The position numbers and the translations under genes were made by a program. Under the pieces are notes generated by a model. It was not told the DNA's origin. It did no database searches and saw only the letters and a list, made by a program, of their open reading frames with translations. From JBBECJ01 sp963763325 (GTDB lineage: Bacteria > Chloroflexota > Chloroflexia > Thermomicrobiales > CFX8), in assembly GCA_963763325.1 (NCBI GenBank), contig CAVXOL010000022.1:62001-126000 (forward strand): a DNA stretch of 64,000 nucleotides, read 5' to 3'. Shown one piece after another: positions 55,850 through 64,000 of this stretch. Each line of letters starts with the position of its first letter. Within the stretch, counting starts at the first letter, position 1.

Positions 55850-56895
55850 ATGACTTCGCGGATTGCGGTTGATCTGTATAGCGACACGCTGACGAAGCCG
55901 ACGGAGGCGATGTTGCGCTTCATGGTCGGGGCGGAGCTTGGCGACGAGCAGAAGGGGGAGGACCCGACCGTCAACCTGTTGCAGGAGATGGTCGCGGAGC
56001 TGCTCGGCAAGGAGGCGGCGGTCTACCTGCCGAGCGGGACGATGTGTAACGAGATCTCGTTCGCGGTCCTCTGCCGGCCGGGGGACGAGATCATCATGGA
56101 CCGCACCGCCCACCCGCTGCACTACGAGGTGGCGCGCCGGCTGCCATCAGTCACGCGCAGATTCGGGCGCTCGATGGCGTGCGGGGCATCTTCACGGCCG
56201 CGCAGGTCGAGGAGGCGATCCGGCCGAAGAACCGCCACTCGCCGCGCAGCCGCGTTGTCGCCGTCGAGCAGATCACGAACTCGGCGGTGGCGCGATCTGG
56301 TCGCTGGAGCAGATAGGCGGTCTGTGAGGTGGCGCAGCGGCGTGGACTCGCGACCCATCTGGACGGCGCGCGGCTGCTCAACGCGGTCGTCGCGAGCGGG
56401 ACATCGGCGGCTCGAGTTCGCGGCGCCGTTCGATGTCGCGTGGGTCGATCTGACGAAGGGGCTCGGCGCGCCGGTCGGGCGCGTGCCTGGCGGGATCAAG
56501 GGAGTTCATCGAGGAAGCCTGGCTCTGGAAGCACCGGCTCGGCGGCGCGATGCGGCAGGCGGGGGTGATCGCGGCGGCGGGGGTCTACGCGCTGCGGCAC
56601 CACGTCGAACCGCCTGGCCGACGACCACGCGAACGCGCGCGTCCTCGCCGAGGGGCTGGCGGAGATTCGGGGGATCGCGATCGATCCGGAGTTGGTCGAG
56701 GCCAACATCATGCTGTTCGATGTCGGCGGGACGGGGATGACCGCCGCCGAGTTCGCCGAGCGGATGTTGCGCGAGCACGCGATCCGCTTCAGCGTCTTCG
56801 GGCCGACGACGGTCCGGGCGGTGACGCATCTGGATGTCTCGCGTGATGACATCGATCTTGTGCTGACGGCGGTTGCCGAGATGGTTGTGCGTTGA
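55850..56895 (+). pseudogene. ltaE: Low-specificity threonine aldolase, about six frameshifts
   Basis: ATG at 55850: SRIAVDLYSDTLTKPTEAML, VYLPSGTMCNEISFAVLCRP, GRNE-like GDEIIMDRTAHPLHYE, then in shifting frames RALDGVRGIFTAAQVEEAIR, VAQRRGLATHLDGARLLNA, WVDLTKGLGAPVG (PLP Lys), EEAWLWKHRLGGAMRQAGVI and ANIMLFDVGGTGMTAAEFAE. The intact protein is ~345 residues, a type-I-fold PLP enzyme cleaving threonine to glycine and acetaldehyde. The 5' leader is duplicated at 53913. Slips are near 56150, 56285, 56330, 56400, 56500 and 56605. Confidence 0.87.
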
Positions 56896-56911
56896 CGATG
56901 GCACCGATCCG

Positions 56912-57069
56912 GTAGGGGCCGATCCTGTATCGGCCCGCGCCGTGCATGACCGACGCCTCTGGATGCATGGGCGTTAAGCGAGGATCCCAAACGCCTGCGC
57001 CCGTGCTGGAACCGTGCACGCGTCGAGAAGGCGCCTCACGGCGCGGGCCGATACAGGATCGGCCCCTAC
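56912..57069. repeat. REPIN-like element 4 (two inverted GTAG-REPs)
   Basis: GTAG 56912-56915 plus palindrome arms GGGCCGATCC/GTATCGGCCC (56916-56936) is inverted at 57045-57069. The loop has AACGCCTGCGCCCGTG (56990-57005) like element 1, plus a GTGCAT/ATGCAC-type stem. It starts 17 bp past the ltaE stop and lies upstream of the ChrB-domain gene's 3' end. Confidence 0.85.
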
Positions 57070-57111
57070 GGGACGATGAGGTCCGCGATGCGTATGTCCG
57101 GGCGGGTGTGG

Positions 57112-57571
57112 CTACATCGGGTCTTTGAGGTTGGCCGGGTCGCCGCCGCAGAAGAGGTAGAAGGCGTTGTACATGTACCACTGGCGGCGGATCGATTCGC
57201 GGTCGTCGTAGCCGCCTTCGAGCATCATGCGCTTGAAGCCGTGCGAGAGGGCGTCGAGGCCGCGCGATTCGGGCGTGATGTCCTTGTTCGGGCTGTCGGC
57301 GCCACGCACGATCATCGCGACCCGCTGGAGCGCCTCGTCGTCCTTCGGGCCGTGCGGCCTTCAGGATCGCGTCGAAGCTGACCTCGTCGCCGTGGTGGCC
57401 CATCTCGACGCCGGGCAGGTCGAACGGGATCGCGCCCTCGCGTTCGGCGACCGCCAGCACCTGATCGGTCGGGACGTAGAGCATCTCCGCGTCGGGATCG
57501 ATGAACGTCAGGATCAGCCAGGTGCACGATACCCGATCGATGCGAACGCTCTCGCGCGTGATCCACTTCAT
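57112..57571 (-). CDS. ChrB-domain (chromate-resistance-like) protein, one frameshift
   Basis: MKWITRESVRIDRVSCTWLI, PDAEMLYVPTDQVLAVAERE and PFDLPGVEMGHHGDEVSFDA match the Chrome_Resist domain of ChrB. After a slip near 57357: MIVRGADSPNKDI and LSHGFKRMMLEGGYDDRESI, WYMYNAFYLFCGG. About 153 residues. In ChrB the domain accompanies chromate sensing/efflux control, but stand-alone forms exist with unknown role; no chrA is nearby. Confidence 0.75.
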
Positions 57572-57755
57572 ACTTTGTCCTCACTCCTCCTGCACCCTCC
57601 TGGACCGGCCAACAGGATACCCGCCAACCAGGCAGGTGTCACCGGCGTGGCACGATGAGGCAGATGGATGGGCATCTGCGCGACAATGACGTGCCGGGGG
57701 ATGATCCGTCGCGCGTTGAGCGCTGGTGACAGTGGATGGGGATAGACGAGTTTCT

Positions 57756-58571
57756 ATGGCCGAGACAGGTTCGCCGATTGAGGTAGTTCAGCATCCGTTC
57801 ATGTTCCGTTTGCTGCAGGTTCGCCGCACGCAGTGGCTGACGCCGGGGATGGTGCGGGTTACGCTGGGTGGTGAGGCACTGGAGGGTTTTCGCTCGGACG
57901 CTGCTGACGATGGCGCGCGGCTGTTCTTCCCGCCCGACCCGCTCGACGCCTCATGGGTGCCGAGTGTCGATGGTAACTCGCTCGTCTTCCCCGGCGAACG
58001 TCCGCCCGGTCGCGAGTACACGCCGCGCCGCTATGACCCGGTTGCTGGGGAGCTGGACTTCGACTTCGTCGTCCACGGTGACGGCGCGGCGTCGACCTGG
58101 GCGCGGAATGCCGCGCCGGGGCACTACCTCGGGCTGAGCGGCCCGCGTCGCTCGCGGACGGTCACCGGCAGGGTCGACTGGTATGTGCTGGCCGGCGACG
58201 AGACGGCGATCCCGTCGATCGGCAGGCGGCTGGAGGGGCTGGCGGCCGGGACGCCGGTGTTTGCCGTGATCGAGGTCGCCGACGCCAGCGAGGAGCAGCC
58301 GCTGCCGACCGAGGCGGACCTCCAGCTGACCTGGCTGCACCGGTCGAACGTCGCGCCGGACGACACCGGCCAACTGGCGCGAACGCTTGCGACCATCACG
58401 CTCCCGGACGGCGACGGCTTCGCCTGGGCAGCCGGTGAGGCGACGGCGATGCGGGCGGTACGCCGTCACTGGCTGGACGACCGCTGCATCCCGGACACGC
58501 GGATGCGGGTCACCGGCTACTGGAAGCGGGCGATTCCCAACTACGATCATCATCTGCCGCTGGACGAATGA
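57756..58571 (+). CDS. Siderophore-interacting (ferric-chelate reductase) protein
   Basis: 271 residues from the ATG at 57756. FAD-binding part: EYTPRRYDPVAGELDFDFVV, HGDGAASTWARNAAPGHYLG and GPRRSRTV; NAD(P)-binding SIP part: WYVLAGDETAIPSIGRRLEG and FAWAAGEATAMRAVRRHWLD. VRVTGYWKRAIPNYDHHLPL ends as usual. It reduces ferric siderophores in the cytoplasm. No siderophore transport genes are within view. Confidence 0.92.
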   Translation: MAETGSPIEVVQHPFMFRLLQVRRTQWLTPGMVRVTLGGEALEGFRSDAADDGARLFFPPDPLDASWVPSVDGNSLVFPGERPPGREYTPRRYDPVAGELDFDFVVHGDGAASTWARNAAPGHYLGLSGPRRSRTVTGRVDWYVLAGDETAIPSIGRRLEGLAAGTPVFAVIEVADASEEQPLPTEADLQLTWLHRSNVAPDDTGQLARTLATITLPDGDGFAWAAGEATAMRAVRRHWLDDRCIPDTRMRVTGYWKRAIPNYDHHLPLDE

Positions 58572-58614
58572 TCCGGAGCGCGCCGGATTTGCGCCGGGCA
58601 TGGGCGATCGTCCG

Positions 58615-58794
58615 ATGAAGGACGTCGGCTACGTCATCTGGGTGATGCTTGGCTGGCCAATCGTTGCTGCAATCGTTGCCGCATTCGGCGCAGGGTTATT
58701 CTCTGACAGCAATGGCCAGGTGTTTCTCGCGCTCTGGTTCGTCCTCGTTGTCGGCGGGTGGTTGTTCACAATGCCACGCATGCCGCGACAGTGA
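58615..58794 (+). CDS. Small two-span membrane protein
   Basis: 59 residues with two TM helices (VIWVMLGWPIVAAIVAAFGA, VFLALWFVLVVGGWLFTMP), starting at ATG 58615 or 58600. The surrounding composition and the terminal PRMPRQ are typical of small inner-membrane proteins. No function assigned. Confidence 0.5.
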   Translation: MKDVGYVIWVMLGWPIVAAIVAAFGAGLFSDSNGQVFLALWFVLVVGGWLFTMPRMPRQ

Positions 58795-58853
58795 TCGGCG
58801 TCCCGGTTCGGCCTTGATCCTGGTCGACTGCGGCAAAAACGGAAGCAACCGTT

Positions 58854-59833
58854 TCAGATCGTGATGACGACTTTCCCCCGCGCGTGGCCTCCGTCGACGT
58901 AGCGGAGTGCATCGACGACCTCGGAGAGTGGGAAGCATGCGGTCGATGATCGGGGAGAGCTTGCCGGCTTCGAGGAGTTCGGTGAGGTAGGCGACATCCG
59001 GCTGGTTGAAGGGTTTCCAGTCGATCGGGAGGCCGAGCTTCTTGTCACCGAAGCGGGAGATGAGCGGGCCGAGCGCCAGGGCCAGCAGGATCGGACCCGT
59101 CTTCCCGCCGACACAGGCGTACACGCCGGTGGGCTTCAGCACTCGCCGGTAGGCGAAGATCGAATCGGCGGGCAGCGATGTCGACGATGTCGGTCGTAGC
59201 GTATGCCGCGTCTGGTGATGTCCTCGCGGGTGTAGTCGATGACGTGGTCAGCGCCGAGCGACGCGCACCATCTCCATCTTGCTCGTGCTGCAGACGCCGG
59301 TCACCTCCGCGCCGCGCGCCTTCGCGATCTGGACGGCGATCGGGCCGACACTGCCCGACGCGCCGTTGATCAGCACTGCTGGCCCGGCCCTGATCGGCCG
59401 TTTGTAGCGCAAGCCGAGCAGGGCGATCGATGCCGGCTTGCGGCACCGTCGCGGTGTCCTCGAAGCTGGTGTTTTCCGGGTTCAGCGCGAAGGCCCGCTC
59501 GCTGGCGCAGACGTATTCGGCGAAGGCTCCATACCCGAAGTTGGTCATATCGCCGAAGACTGCGTCTCCCGGCTTGAACTTCGTGACGTTCGGACCGATG
59601 GCTTCGACTGTTCCGGCCACGTCGAGCCCCAGCCGGCGGATCTTTGGCGCGCGCAGGCCGGTGAAGATGCGTGCGAACGCTGGCGTTCCGGTCAGGTAGT
59701 CGAGGTCGGCGCGGTTGACGGACGATGCGTGGACGCGGACGAGCACTTTGTCGTCGGTGGCGACCGGCGTTTCGATCTCCTGGAGCGTGACGACATCGGG
59801 AGAGCCGTATCTGGTCCGGACGGCCGCTCTCAT
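58854..59833 (-). pseudogene. Zinc-type alcohol dehydrogenase-like (MDR, quinone oxidoreductase) protein, multiple frameshifts
   Basis: MRAAVRTRYGSPDVVTLQEI, VRVHASSVNRADLDYLTGTP, RLGLDVAGTVEAIGPNVTKF and KPGDAVFGDMTNFGYGAFAE are intact; then slips near 59435, 59390, 59265, 59205, 59175 and 58930 interrupt AVLINGASGSVGPIAVQIAK (Rossmann GxxGxVG) and ACVGGKTGPILLALALGPLI, ending EVVDALRYVDGGHARGKVVI. About 325 residues. No zinc-ligand Cys cluster, so a zeta-crystallin-like reductase. ATG overlaps the nitroreductase stop (ATGA): a two-gene operon. Confidence 0.85.
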
Positions 59834-60465
59834 CGCGCGTCCTGCCAGAGCGGTTCCGGGACGGTGAAGCCCAGGTCGCCGTCCCAGCTGTTGCGGGCTG
59901 CGACTTCGTGGACTGGCGTGCGGCGGGCGAGCCCCCAGCGGCCCTTGGGGTAGCCCATCGGGATGACGGCCTGCAGCGCCCAGCCTTCGTTCTGCGGGAC
60001 GCCGAGGATCTCGTGGACCTCGTCCTTGCAGTAGGCGGCCAGGATCGTCGTCATCGTGCTGCCGACGCCTTCGGCGCGGGCGGCCAGCATCGCGTTCCAG
60101 AGGGCCGGCAGGACGCCGCTGCCACCGGTCTTGCTGAACCCGATCAGGAGCAGTGGGACTTCCTCGAAATGTTGCTCCAGATGCTGTGCCGAGCGAGCAG
60201 TTCGCCCCATCTGCCCTTCACTCTTCGTCAGTTCTGCGAGGTTGATGCCGAATGCAGCCGCCATCTGCTCGCTTGCGTGCCGGTAGAGAGGTCCGAGTTG
60301 CGCCATGATGGCCGGATCGTCGACGAGGATGAAGCGCCAGCCCTCGCCGGTGTGCGGTGCGCGGATGGCGGCGTCGAGGATCTTCGCCTGGATGTCGTAG
60401 GGGATCGGGTCGGGCTTGAGCCGTCGCATCGCGCGGGTTGTGTAGAGCACCTCGTGGAGATCCAT
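59830..60465 (-). CDS. Nitroreductase-family protein
   Basis: 211 residues. YTTRAMRRLKPDPIPYDIQA (FMN phosphate-binding RxxR) and HTGEGWRFILVDDPAIMAQL at the N-terminus, later GVGSTMTTILAAYCKDEVHE and VIPMGYPKGRWGLARR, match FMN-dependent nitroreductases. Such enzymes reduce quinones, nitro compounds or flavins with NAD(P)H. It is the first gene of the operon with the MDR reductase and is divergent from a TetR gene across two operators. Confidence 0.93.
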   Translation of the reverse strand: MDLHEVLYTTRAMRRLKPDPIPYDIQAKILDAAIRAPHTGEGWRFILVDDPAIMAQLGPLYRHASEQMAAAFGINLAELTKSEGQMGRTARSAQHLEQHFEEVPLLLIGFSKTGGSGVLPALWNAMLAARAEGVGSTMTTILAAYCKDEVHEILGVPQNEGWALQAVIPMGYPKGRWGLARRTPVHEVAARNSWDGDLGFTVPEPLWQDAR

Positions 60466-60508
60466 CGGACGTATCCTCCCCGGTCGATCTGACCGATTGT
60501 CACTGGCT

Positions 60509-60523
60509 ACTTACAGCGTAAGT
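60509..60523. promoter_or_regulatory. TetR-type operator 1
   Basis: ACTTACAGCGTAAGT, a perfect palindrome apart from its centre, in the divergent gap between nitroreductase and tetR. Its centre is 25 bp from that of operator 2, about 2.4 helical turns. Confidence 0.7.
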
Positions 60524-60528
60524 CAGAT

Positions 60529-60555
60529 AGTATATTTACACTGTAAGTCTGTCAA
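60529..60555 (-). promoter_or_regulatory. Promoter of the nitroreductase operon
   Basis: On the minus strand a perfect TTGACA (60555-60550) is followed by TATACT (60534-60529) at 15 bp, or TACTAT at 17 bp. Operator 2 fills the spacer, so TetR binding would block polymerase. Confidence 0.6.
60534..60548. promoter_or_regulatory. TetR-type operator 2
   Basis: ATTTACACTGTAAGT, the same palindrome as operator 1 with two changes in one half. It overlaps the promoter spacer of the nitroreductase operon and lies 30 bp before the tetR ATG, so it may also autoregulate tetR. Confidence 0.7.
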
Positions 60556-60577
60556 GGGGTCGTGATGAAGGAGTCAG

Positions 60578-61252
60578 ATGGCCACGCGAACCGACCAGAG
60601 CGCCGAGCCTCGCCTGCCGCTGAGCCGGGAGCGGGTGCTGGAGGCCGCCATCCGGCTGGCCGACACGCACGGGGTCGAGGCGCTGACGATGCGCCGGCTG
60701 GGGCAGGAGCTCGGCGTCGAGGCGATGTCGCTCTACAACCACGTCGCCAACAAGGAAGAGATCCTCAGCAGGATCGCCGAGATCGTCTTCGCGGAGATAG
60801 AGCTTCCGGACGGTGATGATTGGAAGGCGGAGTTGCGAAGGAGCGCGATTTCCTCCCACGATGTCTTTCGGCGTCACCCGTGGGCGCCGGGCGTGTTGTC
60901 GCCGGACCGTATCTCGCCAGCCCGGATGCTGTGGATGGAAGCCGTGTTGCGGACACTGCGGGAGGCGGGCTGCTCGCCGGAGCTGGCCTGCCACGCCTTC
61001 CACGCGTACGACAGCCACATCACCGGCTTCACACTCTGGCTGGCAAACATGCCGGCCACCGGCCAGGCACTGCGCGAACTGGCGGCCGACTTCCTCAAGA
61101 TCCTCGACGCCCGCAAGCTGCCGTACGTCGCCGAGCACATCGAACAGCACACCCATCCACCCCGCGAGGGCGACAAGGGCGCCTTTGTCTTCGGCCTCGA
61201 CCTGCTGCTCGATGGCGTCGAACGGCTGCGCGACGAGATGTGGCGTGCGTGA
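60578..61252 (+). CDS. TetR-family transcriptional repressor
   Basis: 224 residues from the ATG at 60578. HTH: LSRERVLEAAIRLADTHGVE and LTMRRLGQELGVEAMSLYNH, VANKEEILSRIAEIVF: the canonical TetR_N with 47-residue domain. The C-terminal ligand domain is of the TetR_C (tetracycline-repressor-like) type with HAYDSHITGFTLWL. It lies divergent from the nitroreductase/MDR operon; the two matching palindromes between them are its likely operators. Ligand unknown, perhaps an electrophile or quinone reduced by the operon products. Confidence 0.94.
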   Translation: MATRTDQSAEPRLPLSRERVLEAAIRLADTHGVEALTMRRLGQELGVEAMSLYNHVANKEEILSRIAEIVFAEIELPDGDDWKAELRRSAISSHDVFRRHPWAPGVLSPDRISPARMLWMEAVLRTLREAGCSPELACHAFHAYDSHITGFTLWLANMPATGQALRELAADFLKILDARKLPYVAEHIEQHTHPPREGDKGAFVFGLDLLLDGVERLRDEMWRA

Positions 61253-61300
61253 TCGGCTACACTGACGAGACGATCAGGGGCAGGATGGATCGCGGGGCAG

Positions 61301-61909
61301 GTGGCGGACGAGCCGACGATTGTTGCGGATAGCGGCCAGCCGAAGGTGCCGTTTCTGTTGCGGCGCGCGGGGGAGACGCGTGTCCTGCTGTCGCCGTTGA
61401 CGGCGGAGCAGGTTCGGGAGCGGTTCGCGCTGTATCTCGGGGCCGGCAAGAAGCGGCAGGACCTGGTGCGGGTGCAGGGGCGGACGGTCGTCGCACGACG
61501 GGTCGATGACCATTTGCAGATGAACAGCTACCGGCGCTTCATGCTGGGGGTGCTGACGACGGCCTTCTGTGCCGTGGACGAGGCGCCGGGTGGGACGCGG
61601 GTGCTGATGTCGCTCTCGACGATGCGCTACCGGCGGGTCTACACGGTCGGGCTGCTGATGGCGGGGATCGTCGGTATCCTGATCTTCGCGCCGGCCAGCT
61701 CGTTATGGATGCGGACACTGCTGGCCTTCGGGATTCTGCTGGTTGTCTCGAGCTGGCGGTTGTCGCGGCCAACACGTGAGACAGTTGAGGAGAAACGCTT
61801 CCTGGCCGAGTTCATTCGCAACCTGCTCGACGCCGAAGACGTCAGCCCGTCTCCGAAGCGGGAGACGCGAAGCGCCGCTTCCACACTTGCCCAGCGGCAC
61901 AGGGGCTGA
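61301..61909 (+). CDS. Membrane protein of unknown function
   Basis: 202 residues from GTG 61301. N-terminal cytoplasmic alpha/beta ~110 residues (VLLSPLTAEQVRERFALYLG, YRRFMLGVLTTAFCAVDEAP) and two TM helices (VGLLMAGIVGILIFAPASSL, TLLAFGILLVVSSWRL), then a ~40-residue charged tail. Looks like PH-like/DUF membrane proteins of Chloroflexota, no recognised motif. Not obviously in an operon. Confidence 0.7.
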   Translation: MADEPTIVADSGQPKVPFLLRRAGETRVLLSPLTAEQVRERFALYLGAGKKRQDLVRVQGRTVVARRVDDHLQMNSYRRFMLGVLTTAFCAVDEAPGGTRVLMSLSTMRYRRVYTVGLLMAGIVGILIFAPASSLWMRTLLAFGILLVVSSWRLSRPTRETVEEKRFLAEFIRNLLDAEDVSPSPKRETRSAASTLAQRHRG

Positions 61910-62187
61910 ACCGCCGCACGCACGCTCTCCACACATACACTGCCTCACCAAGGAACAACCTCGACTCATCGCGCGGCTGTCTGAGTGCTGGCCTGCCCCA
62001 GCACTACTACCACGACCGAATGCACATCCGTGGACAGCACGATCTGAAGTTGACACGTTACCGATACACGCATTGCACAGACGTTGTCTCTCTGTAACGC
62101 CACCGGGCGTAGTGTCACTGTGAGATACCGCGCCCGACGTTTGTCAGTGACCTGCCCTGCCAGGCGGGGTGGAACAGGATAGAGACG

Positions 62188-63189
62188 ATGAAACGCACGA
62201 AGACACTTGCGTGGTGCAGCACCATGCTGCTGGTGTTGACGCTCGTTCTCGCTGCGTGTGGAGATGACGACGCGGAGACGCCGACCAGCACCTCCAGCGC
62301 CGGAGCGGTCGACACGCAAGTCGCAGGGGCGGTTGCAGCGACGCTGACCGCTCAGCCTGCAGCGACGCTCGCTCCGACGACGGTTCCTGCGGCAACCCTG
62401 ACGCCGGTGCCGACATCGACGCGCCAGCCGACACCCGCACCGTCGCCGACGGTCAAGCCAACCGCAACATCGCCGATGGCCCCAACGCCGCAACCAACGG
62501 CGACAGCGACCGTGACGCCGGCTCCAACATCGACACCATCGCCAACTCCGACGCCGACCGTCGTGCCCGCGCCGACACCACCGCTGCTCGGCGATCGCGT
62601 TGATGTGCCACCGCTGTCCGAGTGGGATCCGGTTGATGAAGATCGCTACACTGGATTCGTGGGCGACGAAGGGACCTACCACCTGCGGATCAACGAGCCG
62701 TGTTCAGGCGTGTTCGTTTGTGGGGTGTCCAGGGAGCCGTTGGCGGAATCCGGGCGCGTCGACCTCAGCGTGCAGGTGGATGTGCGGCTGGTAACGGCAG
62801 CGTCCCCGTCGTCGTCGGCCTGCGTGGCGCTCGGCTATGAGGATGCCGACGGACACTTCGCCGAGTTCTGGCTTTGCCTGATGGCTGACGAGAAAACGTT
62901 CGCGGTGTATGCCGATGGCAACGTTTCGGACGGCACTGACTCGTCGCCGACGTTCCTGTTCGCTCCCGCCGTGCGGACGGGAACGAATCCGGCCACCGAC
63001 TGGAACCGGCTGCAGATCATCATCGAAGGCGACCATGTCTGGTTCATCGCCAACCGGGTTGTGCTGCACTACGAGGCCATGATGGCGAGCGCGAGCGAGA
63101 TCCCGACGGTCGGGATCCATATCGGAAACACCGGCGACCCGCCGGTGGAGTTCGAATTCGGAAGGCTATCGGTCCATCTCGTGAACTGA
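62188..63189 (+). CDS. Lipoprotein with Thr/Pro-rich linker and concanavalin-like C-terminal domain
   Basis: 333 residues. LLVLTLVLAACG is a clear lipobox (Cys at ~24). Residues ~35-135 are a T/P/A-rich linker (STRQPTPAPSPTVKPTATSP), typical of Chloroflexota surface proteins. The C-terminal ~190 residues (VGDEGTYHLRINEPCSGVFV, VDVRLVTAASPSSSACVALG and DWNRLQIIIEGDHVWFIANR) form a beta-sandwich resembling LamG/DUF1080-type domains that bind carbohydrate. Four Cys may form two disulfides. Confidence 0.85.
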   Translation: MKRTKTLAWCSTMLLVLTLVLAACGDDDAETPTSTSSAGAVDTQVAGAVAATLTAQPAATLAPTTVPAATLTPVPTSTRQPTPAPSPTVKPTATSPMAPTPQPTATATVTPAPTSTPSPTPTPTVVPAPTPPLLGDRVDVPPLSEWDPVDEDRYTGFVGDEGTYHLRINEPCSGVFVCGVSREPLAESGRVDLSVQVDVRLVTAASPSSSACVALGYEDADGHFAEFWLCLMADEKTFAVYADGNVSDGTDSSPTFLFAPAVRTGTNPATDWNRLQIIIEGDHVWFIANRVVLHYEAMMASASEIPTVGIHIGNTGDPPVEFEFGRLSVHLVN

Positions 63190-63406
63190 GCCACTCCCGT
63201 GGTGCGGGTCTGACCGGAGACCATCGTGCGATAGCCAGCAGTGGCGATCGATGGTCGCCGCGCCTGGGCTGTGTTCCGTTTCCCATCAAGACGGCTGTGG
63301 CCGAGGCGTTTTCACAGTCGTGCAACCTGCCGCGAACCATGATCGTGTATTCTCGCCCTCGACGATGACAGCCCGACAAGGCGCGATAGTCGGAAGGCAT
63401 GGTTTC

Positions 63407-64000
63407 GTGACCACTCGCTCAGCGACAGGTATCCCGCACGACTACCACATGCACTCGGAGCATTCGTTTGACTGTAGTGTGCCGGTGCTGGATCGCTGCC
63501 GGCAGGCGGTCGAACTGGGGCTGGCCGAGATCTGCATCACCGACCACTGCGACTTTGTGCCGGTTGACAAGGGGTTTGGCTACTACCGGCCGGACGCCTA
63601 CTTCGCTGATGTCGAGCGGGCGCGGGTCGAGTTCGACGGGCGCGTCAGACTGCGGGCCGGTGTCGAGATCGGGGAGTGGCACCGCTACCCGGAACAGGCG
63701 CAGGCGATGGCTGATGCGTACCCGTACGACTTCATCATCGGCTCGCTGCACTTCATCGGCGAGGAGATGACCGGGCTGGTCCTCGAGCCGCTGTATTTTG
63801 ACGGCAGGAGCGAGAAGGACGCCTACGAAACTTACTTCACCGAGCTACTGGCGATGGTGCGCCATGGCGGGTTCGACGTGATTGGCCACATCGATGTCCC
63901 GAAGCGGGCCGGCTTTTCGGTCTACGGCGGCTACCGCTGCGCTGATTTCGAGGAGCCGATCCGGGAGGTTCTGAAGGCCGCGATCGAGGCCGGGATCGGG
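63407..64000 (+). CDS. PHP-domain histidinol-phosphatase, 3'-truncated by window end
   Basis: Open from GTG 63407 to the last base (198 codons so far). DYHMHSEHSFDCSVPVLDRC holds the HxH metal motif, ITDHCDFVP the second His/Asp, RAGVEIGEWHRY a metal Glu, IIGSLHFI and GFDVIGHIDVPKRAGF the later His residues. It matches the HisK/PHP class of histidinol-phosphate phosphatases (about 265-275 residues), the eighth step of histidine synthesis, complementing hisHAF at 1-4.4 kb. An ATG at 63399 is out of frame. Confidence 0.88.
   Translation, partial: MTTRSATGIPHDYHMHSEHSFDCSVPVLDRCRQAVELGLAEICITDHCDFVPVDKGFGYYRPDAYFADVERARVEFDGRVRLRAGVEIGEWHRYPEQAQAMADAYPYDFIIGSLHFIGEEMTGLVLEPLYFDGRSEKDAYETYFTELLAMVRHGGFDVIGHIDVPKRAGFSVYGGYRCADFEEPIREVLKAAIEAGIG

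Overview
The window is about 64 kb of GC-rich bacterial chromosome with densely packed, operonic genes. The gene repertoire fits Chloroflexota, most likely a Thermomicrobia/Sphaerobacter-like lineage; this is inference, because no rRNA is present. Signs are NarL-type GAF histidine kinases, Thr/Pro-rich lipoproteins, GTG/TTG starts with 4-nt overlaps, P450s beside MMPL transporters, and abundant DinB and VOC proteins. I found no rRNA, tRNA, CRISPR array, phage or conventional insertion sequence. About a third of the genes carry one or more single-base frameshifts between otherwise well-conserved reading frames, concentrated in the most GC-rich genes. This points mainly to uncorrected sequencing or assembly indels rather than mass gene decay, but it cannot be settled from sequence alone.

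Layout. 0-1 kb: a broken MerR/DUF433-like regulator and an NYN-domain protein with its own promoter. 1-4.4 kb (minus): hisH-hisA-[coiled-coil protein]-hisF. 4.6-9.1 kb (minus): histone-deacetylase-like amidohydrolase, secreted protein, GAF protein, a hypothetical, inositol monophosphatase. 9.1-10.8 kb: a REP-associated tyrosine transposase (RAYT) between two GTAG-type REP doublets, one swollen by a ~600-bp G/A-only tract. 10.8-13.9 kb (minus): tsaE-tsaB-rimI-tsaD for tRNA t6A. 14-19.4 kb: EamA transporter, cytochrome P450, a PIN toxin/antitoxin pair and a secreted propeller-like protein. 19.8-23.3 kb: GAF histidine kinase plus NarL response regulator. 23.7-25.2 kb: Cys-rich hypothetical and superoxide dismutase with a recognisable promoter and terminator. 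25.5-32.4 kb: alpha/beta-hydrolase-fold protein without a nucleophile, P450, small membrane protein, MMPL transporter fused to FHA, and another P450. 32.3-36.9 kb (minus): YfhO-like membrane protein, GT2 glycosyltransferase and methyltransferase. 37-38.3 kb: ychF. 38.5-42.4 kb: ECF sigma, anti-sigma, ABC ATPase and two membrane proteins. 42.5-51.3 kb: serine hydrolase, HTH protein, an orphan promoter-terminator unit, DinB, VOC protein, lipoprotein esterase, BNR protein and a heavily frameshifted M14 peptidase. 52.4-58.8 kb: DinB, GNATs, DUF4279, threonine aldolase, ChrB-domain protein, siderophore-interacting protein. 58.8-64 kb: a TetR-controlled nitroreductase/alcohol-dehydrogenase pair, membrane and lipoproteins, and a PHP histidinol-phosphatase cut by the window end.

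The outstanding feature is the repeat biology. There are at least four dispersed elements built from two inverted GTAG + 21-nt palindromes (REPIN architecture), one variant, and a RAYT between two of them. A second C/G-rich palindrome family occurs at three loci, once inside a methyltransferase gene and once at the start of hisA. A third class of short-period repeats begins exactly at the stop codons of at least six genes and usually folds back as a hairpin. A candidate secondary-metabolite or lipid-export locus combines P450s lacking the usual acid-alcohol pair with an MMPL-FHA fusion.
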